Origin: Bacteroidales bacterium
GTDB taxonomy: Bacteria > Bacteroidota > Bacteroidia > Bacteroidales > JAADJA01
DNA length: 64,000 nt
Direction: 5' to 3'
Assembly (NCBI GenBank): GCA_021740645.1
Contig: JAIOZL010000012.1
Span: forward strand, 33,676-97,675
Below, piece after piece: positions 18,475-27,506 of the stretch. Numbering within the stretch: position 1 is the first letter of the stretch; each line of letters opens with the position of its first letter. The notes below the pieces were generated by a model. It was not told where the DNA came from. It did no database searches and saw nothing but the letters and a program-made list of their open reading frames with translations. Position numbers and translations under genes: made by a program.

Positions 18475-18690
18475 CCGGAATGCGATATACCCGCATAAAT
18501 TCAAAACCATGTTTGTAAACTCAACACTACAAACTTAAGGGAAAGCTTATGGATTCCTAGAACAGGCCTCAGAAATGCTTGCATGGATTCCTGTTAGGTC
18601 AGGGACAGTGGAAGTTCGAAGAATCTGGCAACCCTAATCCTGTTGAAATGGGGTTTACTAAACTCCTTGAATTATGCGGGTTTTTTTATT
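18475..18690 (+). ncRNA. ssrS: 6S RNA
   Basis: The 280-base gap between zapA and rny holds a long-hairpin RNA. The closing stem pairs ACCCGCATAAATTCAA (18489-18504) with TTGAATTATGCGGGT (18667-18681), followed by a T-run to 18688 that would also end transcription. Between the arms are about 160 bases with a central purine/pyrimidine-rich open region (GAAAGCTTATGGATTCCTAG facing CAACCCTAATCCTG) and further short helices, a size and layout matching 6S RNA, which binds RNA polymerase in stationary phase. Its place right after zapA is the conserved one. The 5' end is uncertain: TTTG (18438-18441) and TATTTTCC (18460-18467), 18 bases apart, could form a weak promoter, and a TTCCGG/CCGGAA hairpin (18464-18480) lies at the possible start. 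Confidence 0.8.
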
Positions 18691-18720
18691 TTTTCACTTC
18701 TGCACAATCTTAAATGGAAT

Positions 18721-20262
18721 ATGGATATATTGGTATTGGTAATTGTAGCTGCTGTTTCATTATTCCTTGGATTTATTTTGACAAGCACAGTCCTCCGCAA
18801 AAAAGTAGAGAAAAAAAGCGAGAACATAATTAGTGAAGCCAAAGAAAAAGGCGAAATAATTAAAAAGGACAAAATTTTACAAGCTAAAGAAAAATTTCTT
18901 CAGCTCAAGTCAGAACACGAAAAATTTATCCAGGAAAAAAGTGTGGTTCTTAATCAGAATGAGAACCGCCTGAAACAAAAAGAATCGGTATTAAATCAAA
19001 AATTTGAAGAACAAAAAAGGAAACAAAAAGAGGTTGATACCATTCGCGAAAATCTAAACGCCCAGCTTGATTTATTGAATAAAAAACAAGCCGAATTAGA
19101 AAAATCCCACAAAAAGCAAGTGGAAGCTCTCGAAGCTATCTCAGGCTTATCTGCTTCTGAAGCGAAAGGACAATTGATCGAGACTCTCAAAGATGAAGCT
19201 AAAACAGAGGCTATGGTGCATATCTCTGAAATAATTGATGAAGCTAAACTAACAGCGAACAGAGAATCGAAGAAGATTGTAATTGAAACTATTCAAAGAA
19301 CAGCCACTGAGCATGCCATAGAAAACTCTGTTTCGGTGTTTAATATTGATAGTGACGAGATAAAAGGCCGGATTATTGGCCGTGAGGGTAGAAATATTCG
19401 AGCCCTCGAGGCTTTGACCGGGGTTGAAATTATTATTGATGATTCTCCGGATGCCATTATCTTATCTTCTTTTGATCCGGTTCGTAGGGAAATAGCGCGG
19501 CAATCCCTGCATAAACTTGTGACCGATGGACGAATCCATCCTGCAAGAATAGAAGAAGTTGTGGCTAAAACCAAGAAACAAATTGAACAGGATATCATAG
19601 AAGCTGGAAAGCGCGCAACCATTGACCTTGGAATACATGGTATGCATCATGAATTGGTCCGGGTTGTTGGTAAGATGAAATACAGATCATCTTATGGGCA
19701 AAATTTATTGCAGCATTCAAAAGAGGTGGCCAATTTATGCGCCACAATGGCTGCAGAACTAGGACTTAATCCTAAACTTGCGAAGCGAGCTGGCTTATTA
19801 CATGATATTGGGAAGGTACCAGATAATGAGCCAGAACTACCCCACGCATTGCACGGAATGAAATTAGCTGAAAGATTTAAGGAAAAACCGGAAGTATGCA
19901 ATGCCATAGGCAGTCACCATGAGGAGATTGAAATGGAGACTTTACTTGCTCCGATAGTTCAGGTTTGTGATGCTATATCAGGAGCTAGGCCTGGCGCAAG
20001 GCGTGAAGTTGTGGAAGCCTACATTCGCCGCCTGAACAAGCTTGAAGAACTTGCACTTGCTTATCCCGGTGTAATTAAAACATATGCTATACAAGCTGGC
20101 AGGGAATTAAGAGTTATTGTGAGCGCTGAAAAAATAAACGACAATGATGCGGCTCAGATTTCATTGGATCTGTCGAAAAAGATCCAGGACGAAATGACCT
20201 ATCCCGGGCAAATAAAGATCACGGTGATACGAGAAACCAGATCGATAAATTATGCAAAATAA
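18721..20262 (+). CDS. rny: Ribonuclease Y
   Basis: This 513-residue endoribonuclease initiates mRNA decay. It has one N-terminal membrane anchor (residues 2-23), a long Lys/Glu coiled coil to about residue 190, a KH domain ([20 protein letters not shown]) and an HD domain with LLHDIGK and a following GSHHEE. An upstream in-frame start at 18643 would add 26 residues but lies inside the 6S RNA; the ATG at 18721 gives the typical anchor right at the N-terminus. The gene ends in a bidirectional terminator. No promoter was identified between the 6S terminator and the start, so rny may depend on read-through or on an undetected promoter. Confidence 0.95.
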   Translation: MDILVLVIVAAVSLFLGFILTSTVLRKKVEKKSENIISEAKEKGEIIKKDKILQAKEKFLQLKSEHEKFIQEKSVVLNQNENRLKQKESVLNQKFEEQKRKQKEVDTIRENLNAQLDLLNKKQAELEKSHKKQVEALEAISGLSASEAKGQLIETLKDEAKTEAMVHISEIIDEAKLTANRESKKIVIETIQRTATEHAIENSVSVFNIDSDEIKGRIIGREGRNIRALEALTGVEIIIDDSPDAIILSSFDPVRREIARQSLHKLVTDGRIHPARIEEVVAKTKKQIEQDIIEAGKRATIDLGIHGMHHELVRVVGKMKYRSSYGQNLLQHSKEVANLCATMAAELGLNPKLAKRAGLLHDIGKVPDNEPELPHALHGMKLAERFKEKPEVCNAIGSHHEEIEMETLLAPIVQVCDAISGARPGARREVVEAYIRRLNKLEELALAYPGVIKTYAIQAGRELRVIVSAEKINDNDAAQISLDLSKKIQDEMTYPGQIKITVIRETRSINYAK

Positions 20263-20298
20263 AAAAAGCGGGATTCAATGAATCCCGCTTTTTTTTCT
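20261..20298. terminator. Bidirectional terminator between rny and the Rrf2 gene
   Basis: A 16-bp perfect stem, AAAAAAAGCGGGATTC (20261-20276) with GAATCCCGCTTTTTTT (20280-20295), has a 3-base loop. It carries a T-run in both directions, serving the converging genes. Confidence 0.92.
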
Positions 20299-20303
20299 AT
20301 TTC

Positions 20304-20702
20304 CTAAAGAAATTTATCCAGGGTTTCATTTTTCATATACTTCACAAAGTCTTCCGTCATTTTACGTGTAACATTGCTAAATATGCACTTTTCAAAGGGA
20401 CATACCGGATTATCAAGAGGGCAATCACCAATCTCAATTCTACCTTCAATCGATTCATAAATATCCAGCAAAGAAATATTTATTGGTTTCTTTTTAAGTT
20501 CAAATCCGCCGGTTGGACCACGTTGAGAACTTAAAAAACCATCCTTGACCAACCTTTGCATTACTTTCGCTACATGATGTTTTGAACTGTTTAATTGGCC
20601 GGCGATTTTTAGCACATTAGTCTGTTCTTTCGCTTTGGCAACAATTACCATTCCGTGCAGTGCGATAAAAGATGCTTCGGAAAACTGGATTACATGAGCC
20701 AT
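20304..20702 (-). CDS. Rrf2-family transcriptional regulator with three conserved cysteines
   Basis: This 132-residue protein has an N-terminal winged helix (SEASFIALHGMVIVAKAKE, VLKIAGQLNSSKHHVAKVMQ) and the Rrf2 wing segment SQRGPTGGFEL. It carries a three-cysteine cluster, CPLDNPVCPFEKC (spacing C-x6-C-x4-C), near residues 93-105. In Rrf2 proteins such as NsrR and IscR, three cysteines at this place bind an iron-sulfur cluster that senses NO or Fe-S status, so sensing of this type is likely here. The spacing is slightly different from NsrR. Upstream on the same strand lies a 58-residue winged-helix gene, 21 bases away. Confidence 0.87.
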   Translation of the reverse strand: MAHVIQFSEASFIALHGMVIVAKAKEQTNVLKIAGQLNSSKHHVAKVMQRLVKDGFLSSQRGPTGGFELKKKPINISLLDIYESIEGRIEIGDCPLDNPVCPFEKCIFSNVTRKMTEDFVKYMKNETLDKFL

Positions 20703-20723
20703 AATTTACTTTGTTTTATTGTG

Positions 20724-20900
20724 TTATAATTTCCTGAGATCGTAATAGCACCTTTTAGGGCTATAAATCTTTTCATCGCTAATTAATTTCTTTATTGACA
20801 AGTCTACTTGTTTTTTATCAATTCCCGACAATTGAGCAATTTCACCCGACTTCAAAGGTTTTCCTGATGATTTAATAACATTAATTACTATTTCTTCCAT
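20724..20900 (-). CDS. Small helix-turn-helix/winged-helix protein
   Basis: This protein has 58 residues from the ATG at 20900; an in-frame TTG two codons upstream is less likely. The sequence VINVIKSSGKPLKSGEIAQL, followed by SGIDKKQVDLSIKKLISDEKI and YSPKRCYY, has the spacing of a complete minimal winged-helix DNA-binding domain: three helices and a wing. A -7 element, TATTTTTG on the minus strand (20926-20933), lies upstream. It probably shares a transcript with the Rrf2 gene. Domains of this kind are often annotated as transcriptional regulators; the target is unknown. Confidence 0.7.
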   Translation of the reverse strand: MEEIVINVIKSSGKPLKSGEIAQLSGIDKKQVDLSIKKLISDEKIYSPKRCYYDLRKL

Positions 20901-21124
20901 AATCAAGTATTAAATTACTGATTAGCAAAAATATATATTTTCTAATTGATGATTAAGGATTTTATTTACTTTTTAAGTAATGAAAATAAATATGGAATTT
21001 AATTAATTGTTTTTCTGTAATTTCCCATTTTAAATAATATTGATTCCAAATAATTCAAGTAACTAAAAAAATGAAATCAACTTAATTAATATTTAATAGT
21101 AAATTTGAAGGCGAATAAAATAAT

Positions 21125-23092
21125 ATGAGACTTTCCGTTATTATTGTAAATTATAACGTCCAGTATTTCCTCGAACAATGTTTGCATTCCGTCAGAAAAG
21201 CAAGTAGGGGCATTGAATCTGAAATTTTTGTAGTCGACAATAATTCTGTTGATGGCTCTGCGGAAATGGTTAAAACTAAATTTCCTGAGGTTAAATTTAT
21301 CATAAACCAGAAAAATCTTGGGTTCTCTAAAGCAAATAATCAAGCCATTCACAAAGCATCCGGCGACTATGTTCTCCTATTAAATCCGGATACCATCGTA
21401 GAGGAAGATACTTTTGAGAAAGTAATACACTTTATGGATGGTCATCCTGATGCAGGTGGTCTGGGAGTTAAAATGGTGGATGGTAAAGGTAATTTTTTAC
21501 CCGAATCAAAAAGGGGGTTACCCACTCCTTCTGTGGCTTTTTACAAAATATTTGGACTGTCAAAAATATTCCCAAAGTCAAAAACATTTGGGAAATATCA
21601 TCTTGGATACCTTTCCAGCGAAGAAACAAATGAAGTGGAAATATTATCGGGAGCTTTTATGCTTATCCGTAAAAAGGTGCTGGATAAAATTGGCGTCCTT
21701 GATGAAGCTTTCTTTATGTATGGTGAGGATATTGACTTATCCTACAGAATCAATCAGGCGGGTTATAAAAACTATTATTTTGCGGGTACCCGTATTATCC
21801 ACTATAAAGGGGAGAGTACAAAAAAAAGCTCAGTAAATTACGTAGTTACTTTTTACAATGCAATGATCATTTTTGCCCGAAAACACTTCTCTTCTAAAAA
21901 TGCAAGTGTATTTTCGGCTTTGATCAACCTTGCCGTTTACTTTAGAGCAGGAATTGCCATTTTGAACAGGTTTTTAGCATCTGCACTCTTGCCTATAATG
22001 GATATGATTTTATTATCTGCAGGGGTAATTTTCATTAAGAATTATTGGGAGGATATAGTAATATTTCCGCAAGGGGGCTCTTATCCAACTGAATTGGTTT
22101 CCATTGCATTACCACTTTATGTATTCCTTTGGATTTTTAGTGTGTTTATGAGTGGGGGTTATGACAAACCCATAAAACTATCAAAAATATTTCAGGGTCT
22201 ATTTATTGCCACAATTATCATTCTTACTATATATGCCTTATTACCAGAAACGTACAGGTTTTCAAGGGCCATCATAGTTTTTGGTACCTTATGGGGCCTT
22301 TTCTCAATGGTTAGCCTAAGGGTTTTGTTGCACATATTTAATTTCAACAATTTTAAATTGGGTTCAAATAAAAGTAAAAGATACATTATTGTTGGAGACC
22401 AGGATGAGGCAGGCAGAGTGGCTGAACTTTTAAGAAAAACTGTAAAAGACCAGGCATTTATTGGCCTGGTTAGTGTTCAGGCGAGTAAGCACAAATGGGA
22501 AGGGTTTATTGGCAATTTCAGCCAAATCAACGATATTATTAATATATATAAGATCAATGAGGTTATCTTTTGTGCTCGTGACATTCCGGCCCAGGAAATA
22601 ATAGATAAAATGGCTGAACTAAACCTCTCACAAGTTGAGTTTAAAATTGCCCCCCCAGAGAGCATGGCCATAATTGGCAGCCAATCCATCAATACTTCAG
22701 GAGACATTTTTATCCTGGACCTGAATTCAGTTTCTAAAATTAATAATAGACGGAACAAGCGATTTATTGATCTTCTCGCGAGTATAGCGTTTTTAGCACT
22801 ATCACCCATATTGATATTTCTGGTTAAAAATCCCAGTGGGTTTCTGGTAAATATTTTCAAGGTATTATCTGGATATAAAACATGGGTTGGGTACCAGTTC
22901 ACAGGTGATGTTGAGGATCACAAGCTTCCGAAAATCAGAAAAGGGGTTTTGAATCCTACAGACATCCTTCAGGGTACTATACTTTCGTCCGAGACAAGGA
23001 ACAGGTTAAATTTACTTTACGCACGCGATTATAAAATTCTAAATGACATTAACATCATCTATAAAGCCTTTCGGAACATTGGAAGGAATTAG
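21125..23092 (+). CDS. Fused GT2 glycosyltransferase and sugar-phosphotransferase-like membrane protein
   Basis: This protein has 655 residues. Residues 1-250 form a family 2 glycosyltransferase of the rhamnosyltransferase-like group (SVIIVNYNVQYFLEQCLHSV, LNPDTIVEEDTF for the metal DXD-type site, FFMYGEDIDLSYRI). About four membrane segments follow (residues 260-410). A Rossmann-like segment then begins KRYIIVGDQDEAGRVAELL, and the tail starts RRNKRFIDLLASIAFLALSP, resembling the membrane entry of WcaJ/WbaP polyprenyl-phosphate sugar transferases. The tail lacks the usual charged catalytic core as far as I can see. The TM plus Rossmann layout matches the N-terminal regions of such transferases. 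The gene therefore looks like a GT2 joined to a degenerate initiating transferase. A -7 element TAAATTTG is at 21100-21107. Confidence 0.78.
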   Translation: MRLSVIIVNYNVQYFLEQCLHSVRKASRGIESEIFVVDNNSVDGSAEMVKTKFPEVKFIINQKNLGFSKANNQAIHKASGDYVLLLNPDTIVEEDTFEKVIHFMDGHPDAGGLGVKMVDGKGNFLPESKRGLPTPSVAFYKIFGLSKIFPKSKTFGKYHLGYLSSEETNEVEILSGAFMLIRKKVLDKIGVLDEAFFMYGEDIDLSYRINQAGYKNYYFAGTRIIHYKGESTKKSSVNYVVTFYNAMIIFARKHFSSKNASVFSALINLAVYFRAGIAILNRFLASALLPIMDMILLSAGVIFIKNYWEDIVIFPQGGSYPTELVSIALPLYVFLWIFSVFMSGGYDKPIKLSKIFQGLFIATIIILTIYALLPETYRFSRAIIVFGTLWGLFSMVSLRVLLHIFNFNNFKLGSNKSKRYIIVGDQDEAGRVAELLRKTVKDQAFIGLVSVQASKHKWEGFIGNFSQINDIINIYKINEVIFCARDIPAQEIIDKMAELNLSQVEFKIAPPESMAIIGSQSINTSGDIFILDLNSVSKINNRRNKRFIDLLASIAFLALSPILIFLVKNPSGFLVNIFKVLSGYKTWVGYQFTGDVEDHKLPKIRKGVLNPTDILQGTILSSETRNRLNLLYARDYKILNDINIIYKAFRNIGRN

Positions 23093-23199
23093 TTTTCAAC
23101 CCTAAGGAAACCTCCTTTGCAAAAAATAATTCCTACTTTTGCAGAACTTTTAAAAACAAATATTGTTTTTCATTTAACTAAACAAAGAATTTATCAATT

Positions 23200-24507
23200 A
23201 TGGCACTTTTTGAGATTATCATGCCCAAACTTGGTGAAAGCATCATTGAAGCGACAATTACAAAATGGCTTGTGCAGGAAGGAGATAGCATTGCTGAAGA
23301 TGATCCACTTGTAGAAATTGCAACAGATAAGGTAGATTCCGAAATTCCTTCACCTGTTGAAGGATCAGTTTCCAAAATTCATTTTAAGGAAGGAGATGTT
23401 GTTCCTGTAGGTGCAGTTATCGCTCTTGTGGATATGGATGATGAGGGTAGCTCAGAAACCAGTTCCCCTGCTGAAAAGGAAACCCTTAACAAGGATAACC
23501 AATCGGAATCCTCCAAAGGAGAAGCACCGACAGAAATGATCTCAGAAAAAACTAGCCCGAATGAAATTAACTTTGCAGAAGCAACAAGATTTTTCTCACC
23601 CCTTGTAAAAAATATTGCAAAAAAAGAAAATATATCTCTTTCGGAATTAAATACAATACCAGGAAGTGGTAAAGACAACAGGGTAACAAAAAAGGATATT
23701 TTACAATTTATTGAAGATAAAAAGTCCGGAAAAACTCCGGCACCTATTTCTTCATCTCCTGGAATAACAATTCAAACACCGAAGGTCACAACCGGTGAGG
23801 GTGATGAAATTATCGAAATGGACAGGATGAGGAAACTCATTGCTGATCATATGGTAATGTCGAAACATACATCGCCCCATGTTACAATGTTTCATGAGGT
23901 AGACATGACAAAAATTGTCGTTTGGAGGAATAAAAACAAAGAAACATTCCAGAAGAGAGAGGGAGAAAAACTCACCTTCACTCCTATTTTTATAGAAGCT
24001 GCGGCTCGTGCACTCAGGGATTTCCCTTTAGTTAATGCCTCCGTGGACGGTTATACAGTTATAAAAAGGAAAAATGTTAACATTGGAATGGCAACGGCAC
24101 TTCCAAATGGAAACCTCATTGTCCCGGTTATAAAAAATGCTGATCAAAAGAATCTTGCAGGCCTGGCGAAAAATGTAAATGACCTGGCTAACCGTGCAAG
24201 GGGAAATAAATTGAATCCCGATGAAATATCGGGCGGCACGTTTACCATTACAAACTTCGGACAATTCGGAAATCTTACAGGAGCCCCTATTATTAACCAA
24301 CCTCAAGTAGCCATACTTGGTGTGGGTACCATTATCAAAAAGCCTGCTGTAATTGAAACTCCGGATGGCGACCTTATAGGAATCAGGGAGAAAATGATCC
24401 TTTCATTGGCCTTTGATCACAGAATAGTTGACGGGGCTCTTGGGGGCATGTTCCTTCAAAAAGTTGCTCATTATCTTGAAGAGTTTGATACCGGCCGAAC
24501 AGCTTAA
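23200..24507 (+). CDS. Dihydrolipoamide acyltransferase, E2 of a 2-oxoacid dehydrogenase complex
   Basis: This 435-residue protein has three classic domains: an N-terminal lipoyl domain with the lipoylated Lys in ATDKVDSEIPSP, a peripheral subunit-binding domain (FFSPLVKNIAKKENISLSEL) and a C-terminal catalytic acyltransferase domain ending in the active-site motif DHRIVDGALGG. An acidic, Ser/Glu-rich linker separates the first two. The substrate (pyruvate, branched-chain or 2-oxoglutarate) cannot be told without comparison. No E1 or E3 gene is adjacent, so it is an isolated E2 here. A -7 element TACTTTTG is at 23134-23141, and a long hairpin terminator follows. Confidence 0.92.
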   Translation: MALFEIIMPKLGESIIEATITKWLVQEGDSIAEDDPLVEIATDKVDSEIPSPVEGSVSKIHFKEGDVVPVGAVIALVDMDDEGSSETSSPAEKETLNKDNQSESSKGEAPTEMISEKTSPNEINFAEATRFFSPLVKNIAKKENISLSELNTIPGSGKDNRVTKKDILQFIEDKKSGKTPAPISSSPGITIQTPKVTTGEGDEIIEMDRMRKLIADHMVMSKHTSPHVTMFHEVDMTKIVVWRNKNKETFQKREGEKLTFTPIFIEAAARALRDFPLVNASVDGYTVIKRKNVNIGMATALPNGNLIVPVIKNADQKNLAGLAKNVNDLANRARGNKLNPDEISGGTFTITNFGQFGNLTGAPIINQPQVAILGVGTIIKKPAVIETPDGDLIGIREKMILSLAFDHRIVDGALGGMFLQKVAHYLEEFDTGRTA

Positions 24508-24607
24508 TAAAATTAATGCTTAATAAAAACAAAGCTGAAACAATTCTGGAAAAATTTCCTTAGGTTTGTAGGAAATTAACAAGCTGATTATATTTGAAAA
24601 ACTTAAG

Positions 24608-24672
24608 TCATCCCGGGAATTTCGAAAACTTTCTAAACTACTTGCAAAATACTTTTTCCGGGATGATTTTTT
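24608..24672 (+). terminator. Long-loop intrinsic terminator after the E2 gene
   Basis: TCATCCCGG (24608-24616) pairs with CCGGGATGA (24658-24666), followed by TTTTTT. The 41-base loop is unusually long for a terminator. No gene starts in it. Confidence 0.65.
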
Positions 24673-24685
24673 ATAAACAAAACCA

Positions 24686-25510
24686 ATGGAACTAAATTTA
24701 AACCGACCTCTTATTGTTTTTGATCTTGAAACTACTGGTGTTAATGTTGGATCTGACCGTATAGTTGAAATAAGCATGGTAAAAGTGCTTCCCGACGGAC
24801 AAACTGAAATTTACACCGAACGAATTAATCCAACTATTCCCATACCTGCTGAAACCACTGCCATTCATGGGATTTCAGATGAAGATGTAAAAGATAAACC
24901 TACATTTGCCCAGTTAGCCCCAACCCTTTTGAATTTTATTGGTAATGCTGACCTTTCAGGATATAATGCAATAAAATTTGACATCCCTCTTTTGGTTGAA
25001 GAATTCCTTAGAGCAGAAGTTGACTTTGAAATTAAAGGGAGAAAACTGGTGGATGTGCAGAATATTTTTCACAAGATGGAACCCAGGAATCTCTCAGCAG
25101 CCTACAAATTCTATTGTAAAAAAGAAATGGAAAATGCACATTCTGCTGAGGCTGATGCAGTAGCAACCTTCGAGATTCTAAAATCCCAATTGGACATGTA
25201 TGAAAATGTTTCGGTAAAGGATAAAAACGGGGATTTAGTGACACCGGTTAAAAATGACATTAATGCTTTGTCAGAGTTCTCCTTTCATTCAAAGAATGCA
25301 GATCTGGTGGGTCATATCATCTTTAATGATAAAGAGGAAGAAGTGTTTAATTTTGGCAAACACAAGGGGAGATCCGTTAGTAAAACCTTTGAAAAGGAAC
25401 CCCAATATTATGACTGGATGATGAAAAGCCAGTTTCCTTTGTCCACAAAAAAAGTGATTACTTCTATTTATCTTCGTGGTTTTAACAAATCCTCGGTCAA
25501 CCTCAAATAA
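24686..25510 (+). CDS. DnaQ-type 3'-5' exonuclease with putative DUF3820 C-terminal domain
   Basis: This 274-residue protein has a DEDDh exonuclease at residues 1-175: exo I FDLETTGVNVGSDRIVEIS, exo II GYNAIKFDIPLL, and exo III HSAEADAVATFEIL, with the catalytic acidic residues and His visible. A spacer follows, then a C-terminal module FNFGKHKGRSVSKTFEKEP and YYDWMMKSQFP that resembles DUF3820. This combination is known in stand-alone proofreading-like exonucleases of Bacteroidota that are separate from the pol III epsilon subunit. The exact nucleic-acid substrate is unknown. Confidence 0.85.
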   Translation: MELNLNRPLIVFDLETTGVNVGSDRIVEISMVKVLPDGQTEIYTERINPTIPIPAETTAIHGISDEDVKDKPTFAQLAPTLLNFIGNADLSGYNAIKFDIPLLVEEFLRAEVDFEIKGRKLVDVQNIFHKMEPRNLSAAYKFYCKKEMENAHSAEADAVATFEILKSQLDMYENVSVKDKNGDLVTPVKNDINALSEFSFHSKNADLVGHIIFNDKEEEVFNFGKHKGRSVSKTFEKEPQYYDWMMKSQFPLSTKKVITSIYLRGFNKSSVNLK

Positions 25511-25528
25511 TTTACGTAGAATTTATTT

Positions 25529-25561
25529 AAAAAAAAGAGCCTTCCCGTGTCAGAAAGGCTC
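25529..25561 (-). terminator. Terminator of the subtilase gene
   Basis: On the minus strand GAGCCTT (25561-25555) pairs with AAGGCTC (25543-25537), followed by a run of eight T. The plus-strand exonuclease gene ends just outside it. Confidence 0.75.
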
Positions 25562-25582
25562 GTTCCTATAAAAGCTAATATC

Positions 25583-27268
25583 TTATTTTTTAACCAATTT
25601 CTTTGTTAGACTATTTCCATTAAAAACTATTCTTGTGAAATAAACCCCAGCACTTAAATTCTCCAATTCTGTAAATTTCAAATATCCTCCTAAGTCCATT
25701 ACTTCTATACTTATGCTATGAAGTACCTTTCCATTAATATCAGTAATGCTTACATCTAAAGGCCCTTCTATATCAAAATTTGCGGTAATAAAAATTTCCC
25801 CGTCGAAGGGATTAGGGAAAACTTCGAAAGCGTTTTCGTAAGCATTGTATACAACTGCATTTGTTATATTATCGTGGGCAAGCAAATAGTCAGGAATTCC
25901 ATACCCAAGAAAAGCATCAGGATTAGTCGCTTGAGTGGCACTGGCCTGGATAGCCTCCATGATTTCAGTATTACGTTTATCAGGATGAGCCTGCCATAAA
26001 CAGGCAACCATACCTGCAGTTATGGGGGACGAAAAGGAAGTACCACTTCCTGAAGAAACAGTCCCCCCGTAAGGTTCAATAATTGTTGAGCCTGACCCCT
26101 GGGCAACGACATTAGGTTTTATCCGACCATCGAATGTGGGGCCGGTGGAGCTGAAAGAAGCGTAATTTCCGCTAGAATTAACTGCACCAATACTAAATAC
26201 ACTGTCGCCATCAGCGGGTGCCCCAATGTATTGCCATGAGCCTCCTCCACTATTACCAGCACTATTTACCACAAGCAGGCCTTTGCTAGAGGCTATATCT
26301 GCTCCGATAGTAATGGGTGTAGTGTTTCCGTCCATATCCTGATAGGTATGATCTTGTGAAGGATCATCGAAAGTAGTATATCCAAGTGATGAGTTGATGA
26401 CATCTGCACCAACGCTGTCGGCAAATTCTGCCGCAGAAACCCAATTTAATTCTTCTATCAAAGTTTCTGATTCTCCGTCTTCGGAACGAAGCAGCCAGTA
26501 ATCAGCCTCAGGTGCCGTACCAACCATTTCTCCGGGCAAATTAGCACCCATTGTTGAAAGTACCATTGTTCCATGATAATGAGAATCAAAAAGGTTTGGA
26601 TTATTAGGTTCAACAAAATCTCTATATCCCAGTATCTTTCCATTTGTCCAGAGATAGTCAAATGCAGCAATTTCATCAGCATTTAAAAAGCCTGCATCTA
26701 AAACAGCTATAACCATCCCAGTACCGTTAAATCCTAAATCATGCAAGGCGATCCCATTAAGCATATCAATCTGATTGAAGGCCATCCCATAATCATAACT
26801 ATTTCCAGAAGTTGAAGATTTTAATGCTCCGTTTTGTGGTATGTCCATGTAGGATTCATTATCAAAGAAAGGTTTAAGGAACTTATCATTTGAAGTTGAA
26901 CTATTGGCTACACTTTTTTCAACAGACTGAACAAAAGAAAGCCCCTCGATAGTGGCAATATGGGCAGGGTTAGTAGTAAACACCGTGACTGAATTAAACC
27001 ATTTGGAAGTATTTAACAAGGTAACACCTACTGCCTCAACAGCAGCTACATAGCTAGGGTTAACGGGTAAATCCTGCTCTGTTATGGCTATTCCTTGTGT
27101 AAGCCTCCTATCGATAGCTCTTTGCGAAAGAAATTCCTCAGGGTTATTAATATTATATGGAGTTCCGCTTTTATCCGTGAACTTAATCCAATATTTATTT
27201 GGAGAAACTTGAGCAAACAGCCCAGTGGACAGAATTACTACAGCGAATACCAGGATTAATTTTTTCAT
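25583..27268 (-). CDS. S8 (subtilisin-type) serine protease with T9SS sorting domain
   Basis: This protein has 561 residues from the ATG at 27268, whose product starts with the signal MKKLILVFAVVILSTGLFAQ. The longer frame from 27355 adds an unlikely 29 residues. The catalytic triad is visible: Asp191 in AVLDAGF, His232 in HYHGTMV and Ser411 in GTSFSSPITAGM. An N-terminal propeptide-like segment (residues 20-150) precedes the catalytic domain, and the C-terminal 80 residues form the T9SS sorting domain (AFEVFPNPFDGEIFI, DINGKVLH, GVYFTRIV). A -7 element TAAGTTTG is read on the minus strand (27289-27296). The protein is secreted and probably degrades extracellular proteins. Confidence 0.9.
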   Translation of the reverse strand: MKKLILVFAVVILSTGLFAQVSPNKYWIKFTDKSGTPYNINNPEEFLSQRAIDRRLTQGIAITEQDLPVNPSYVAAVEAVGVTLLNTSKWFNSVTVFTTNPAHIATIEGLSFVQSVEKSVANSSTSNDKFLKPFFDNESYMDIPQNGALKSSTSGNSYDYGMAFNQIDMLNGIALHDLGFNGTGMVIAVLDAGFLNADEIAAFDYLWTNGKILGYRDFVEPNNPNLFDSHYHGTMVLSTMGANLPGEMVGTAPEADYWLLRSEDGESETLIEELNWVSAAEFADSVGADVINSSLGYTTFDDPSQDHTYQDMDGNTTPITIGADIASSKGLLVVNSAGNSGGGSWQYIGAPADGDSVFSIGAVNSSGNYASFSSTGPTFDGRIKPNVVAQGSGSTIIEPYGGTVSSGSGTSFSSPITAGMVACLWQAHPDKRNTEIMEAIQASATQATNPDAFLGYGIPDYLLAHDNITNAVVYNAYENAFEVFPNPFDGEIFITANFDIEGPLDVSITDINGKVLHSISIEVMDLGGYLKFTELENLSAGVYFTRIVFNGNSLTKKLVKK

Positions 27269-27506
27269 AAACTTAAATTTTATAATTGCAAACTTACTAC
27301 TAATTACAATAAGATGATAACAAACCTGTAACGATGGATGCATTACTTTGTTCAAGGTAAAACTTAATTTCCAACAATTATCTGATTAATTGACAATTCA
27401 ATCAAACCTTCGGTTGCCTGCACAGCATTGTGATCAATAAATACACGTTTTATTGCAAGGATTAATATGTATTTTTGCAAGTTTGATTAAAATCCCTGAA
27501 AAAATT

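Noticed and set aside
18643..18720. Extended N-terminus of RNase Y
   Set aside because: The extra 26 codons lie in the 3' part of the 6S RNA; the membrane anchor starts at the ATG at 18721.
27453..27506. Extended N-terminus of TrmD
   Set aside because: A -7 element (27470-27477) lies inside the extension and TrmD proteins start at MHIDILTIFP.
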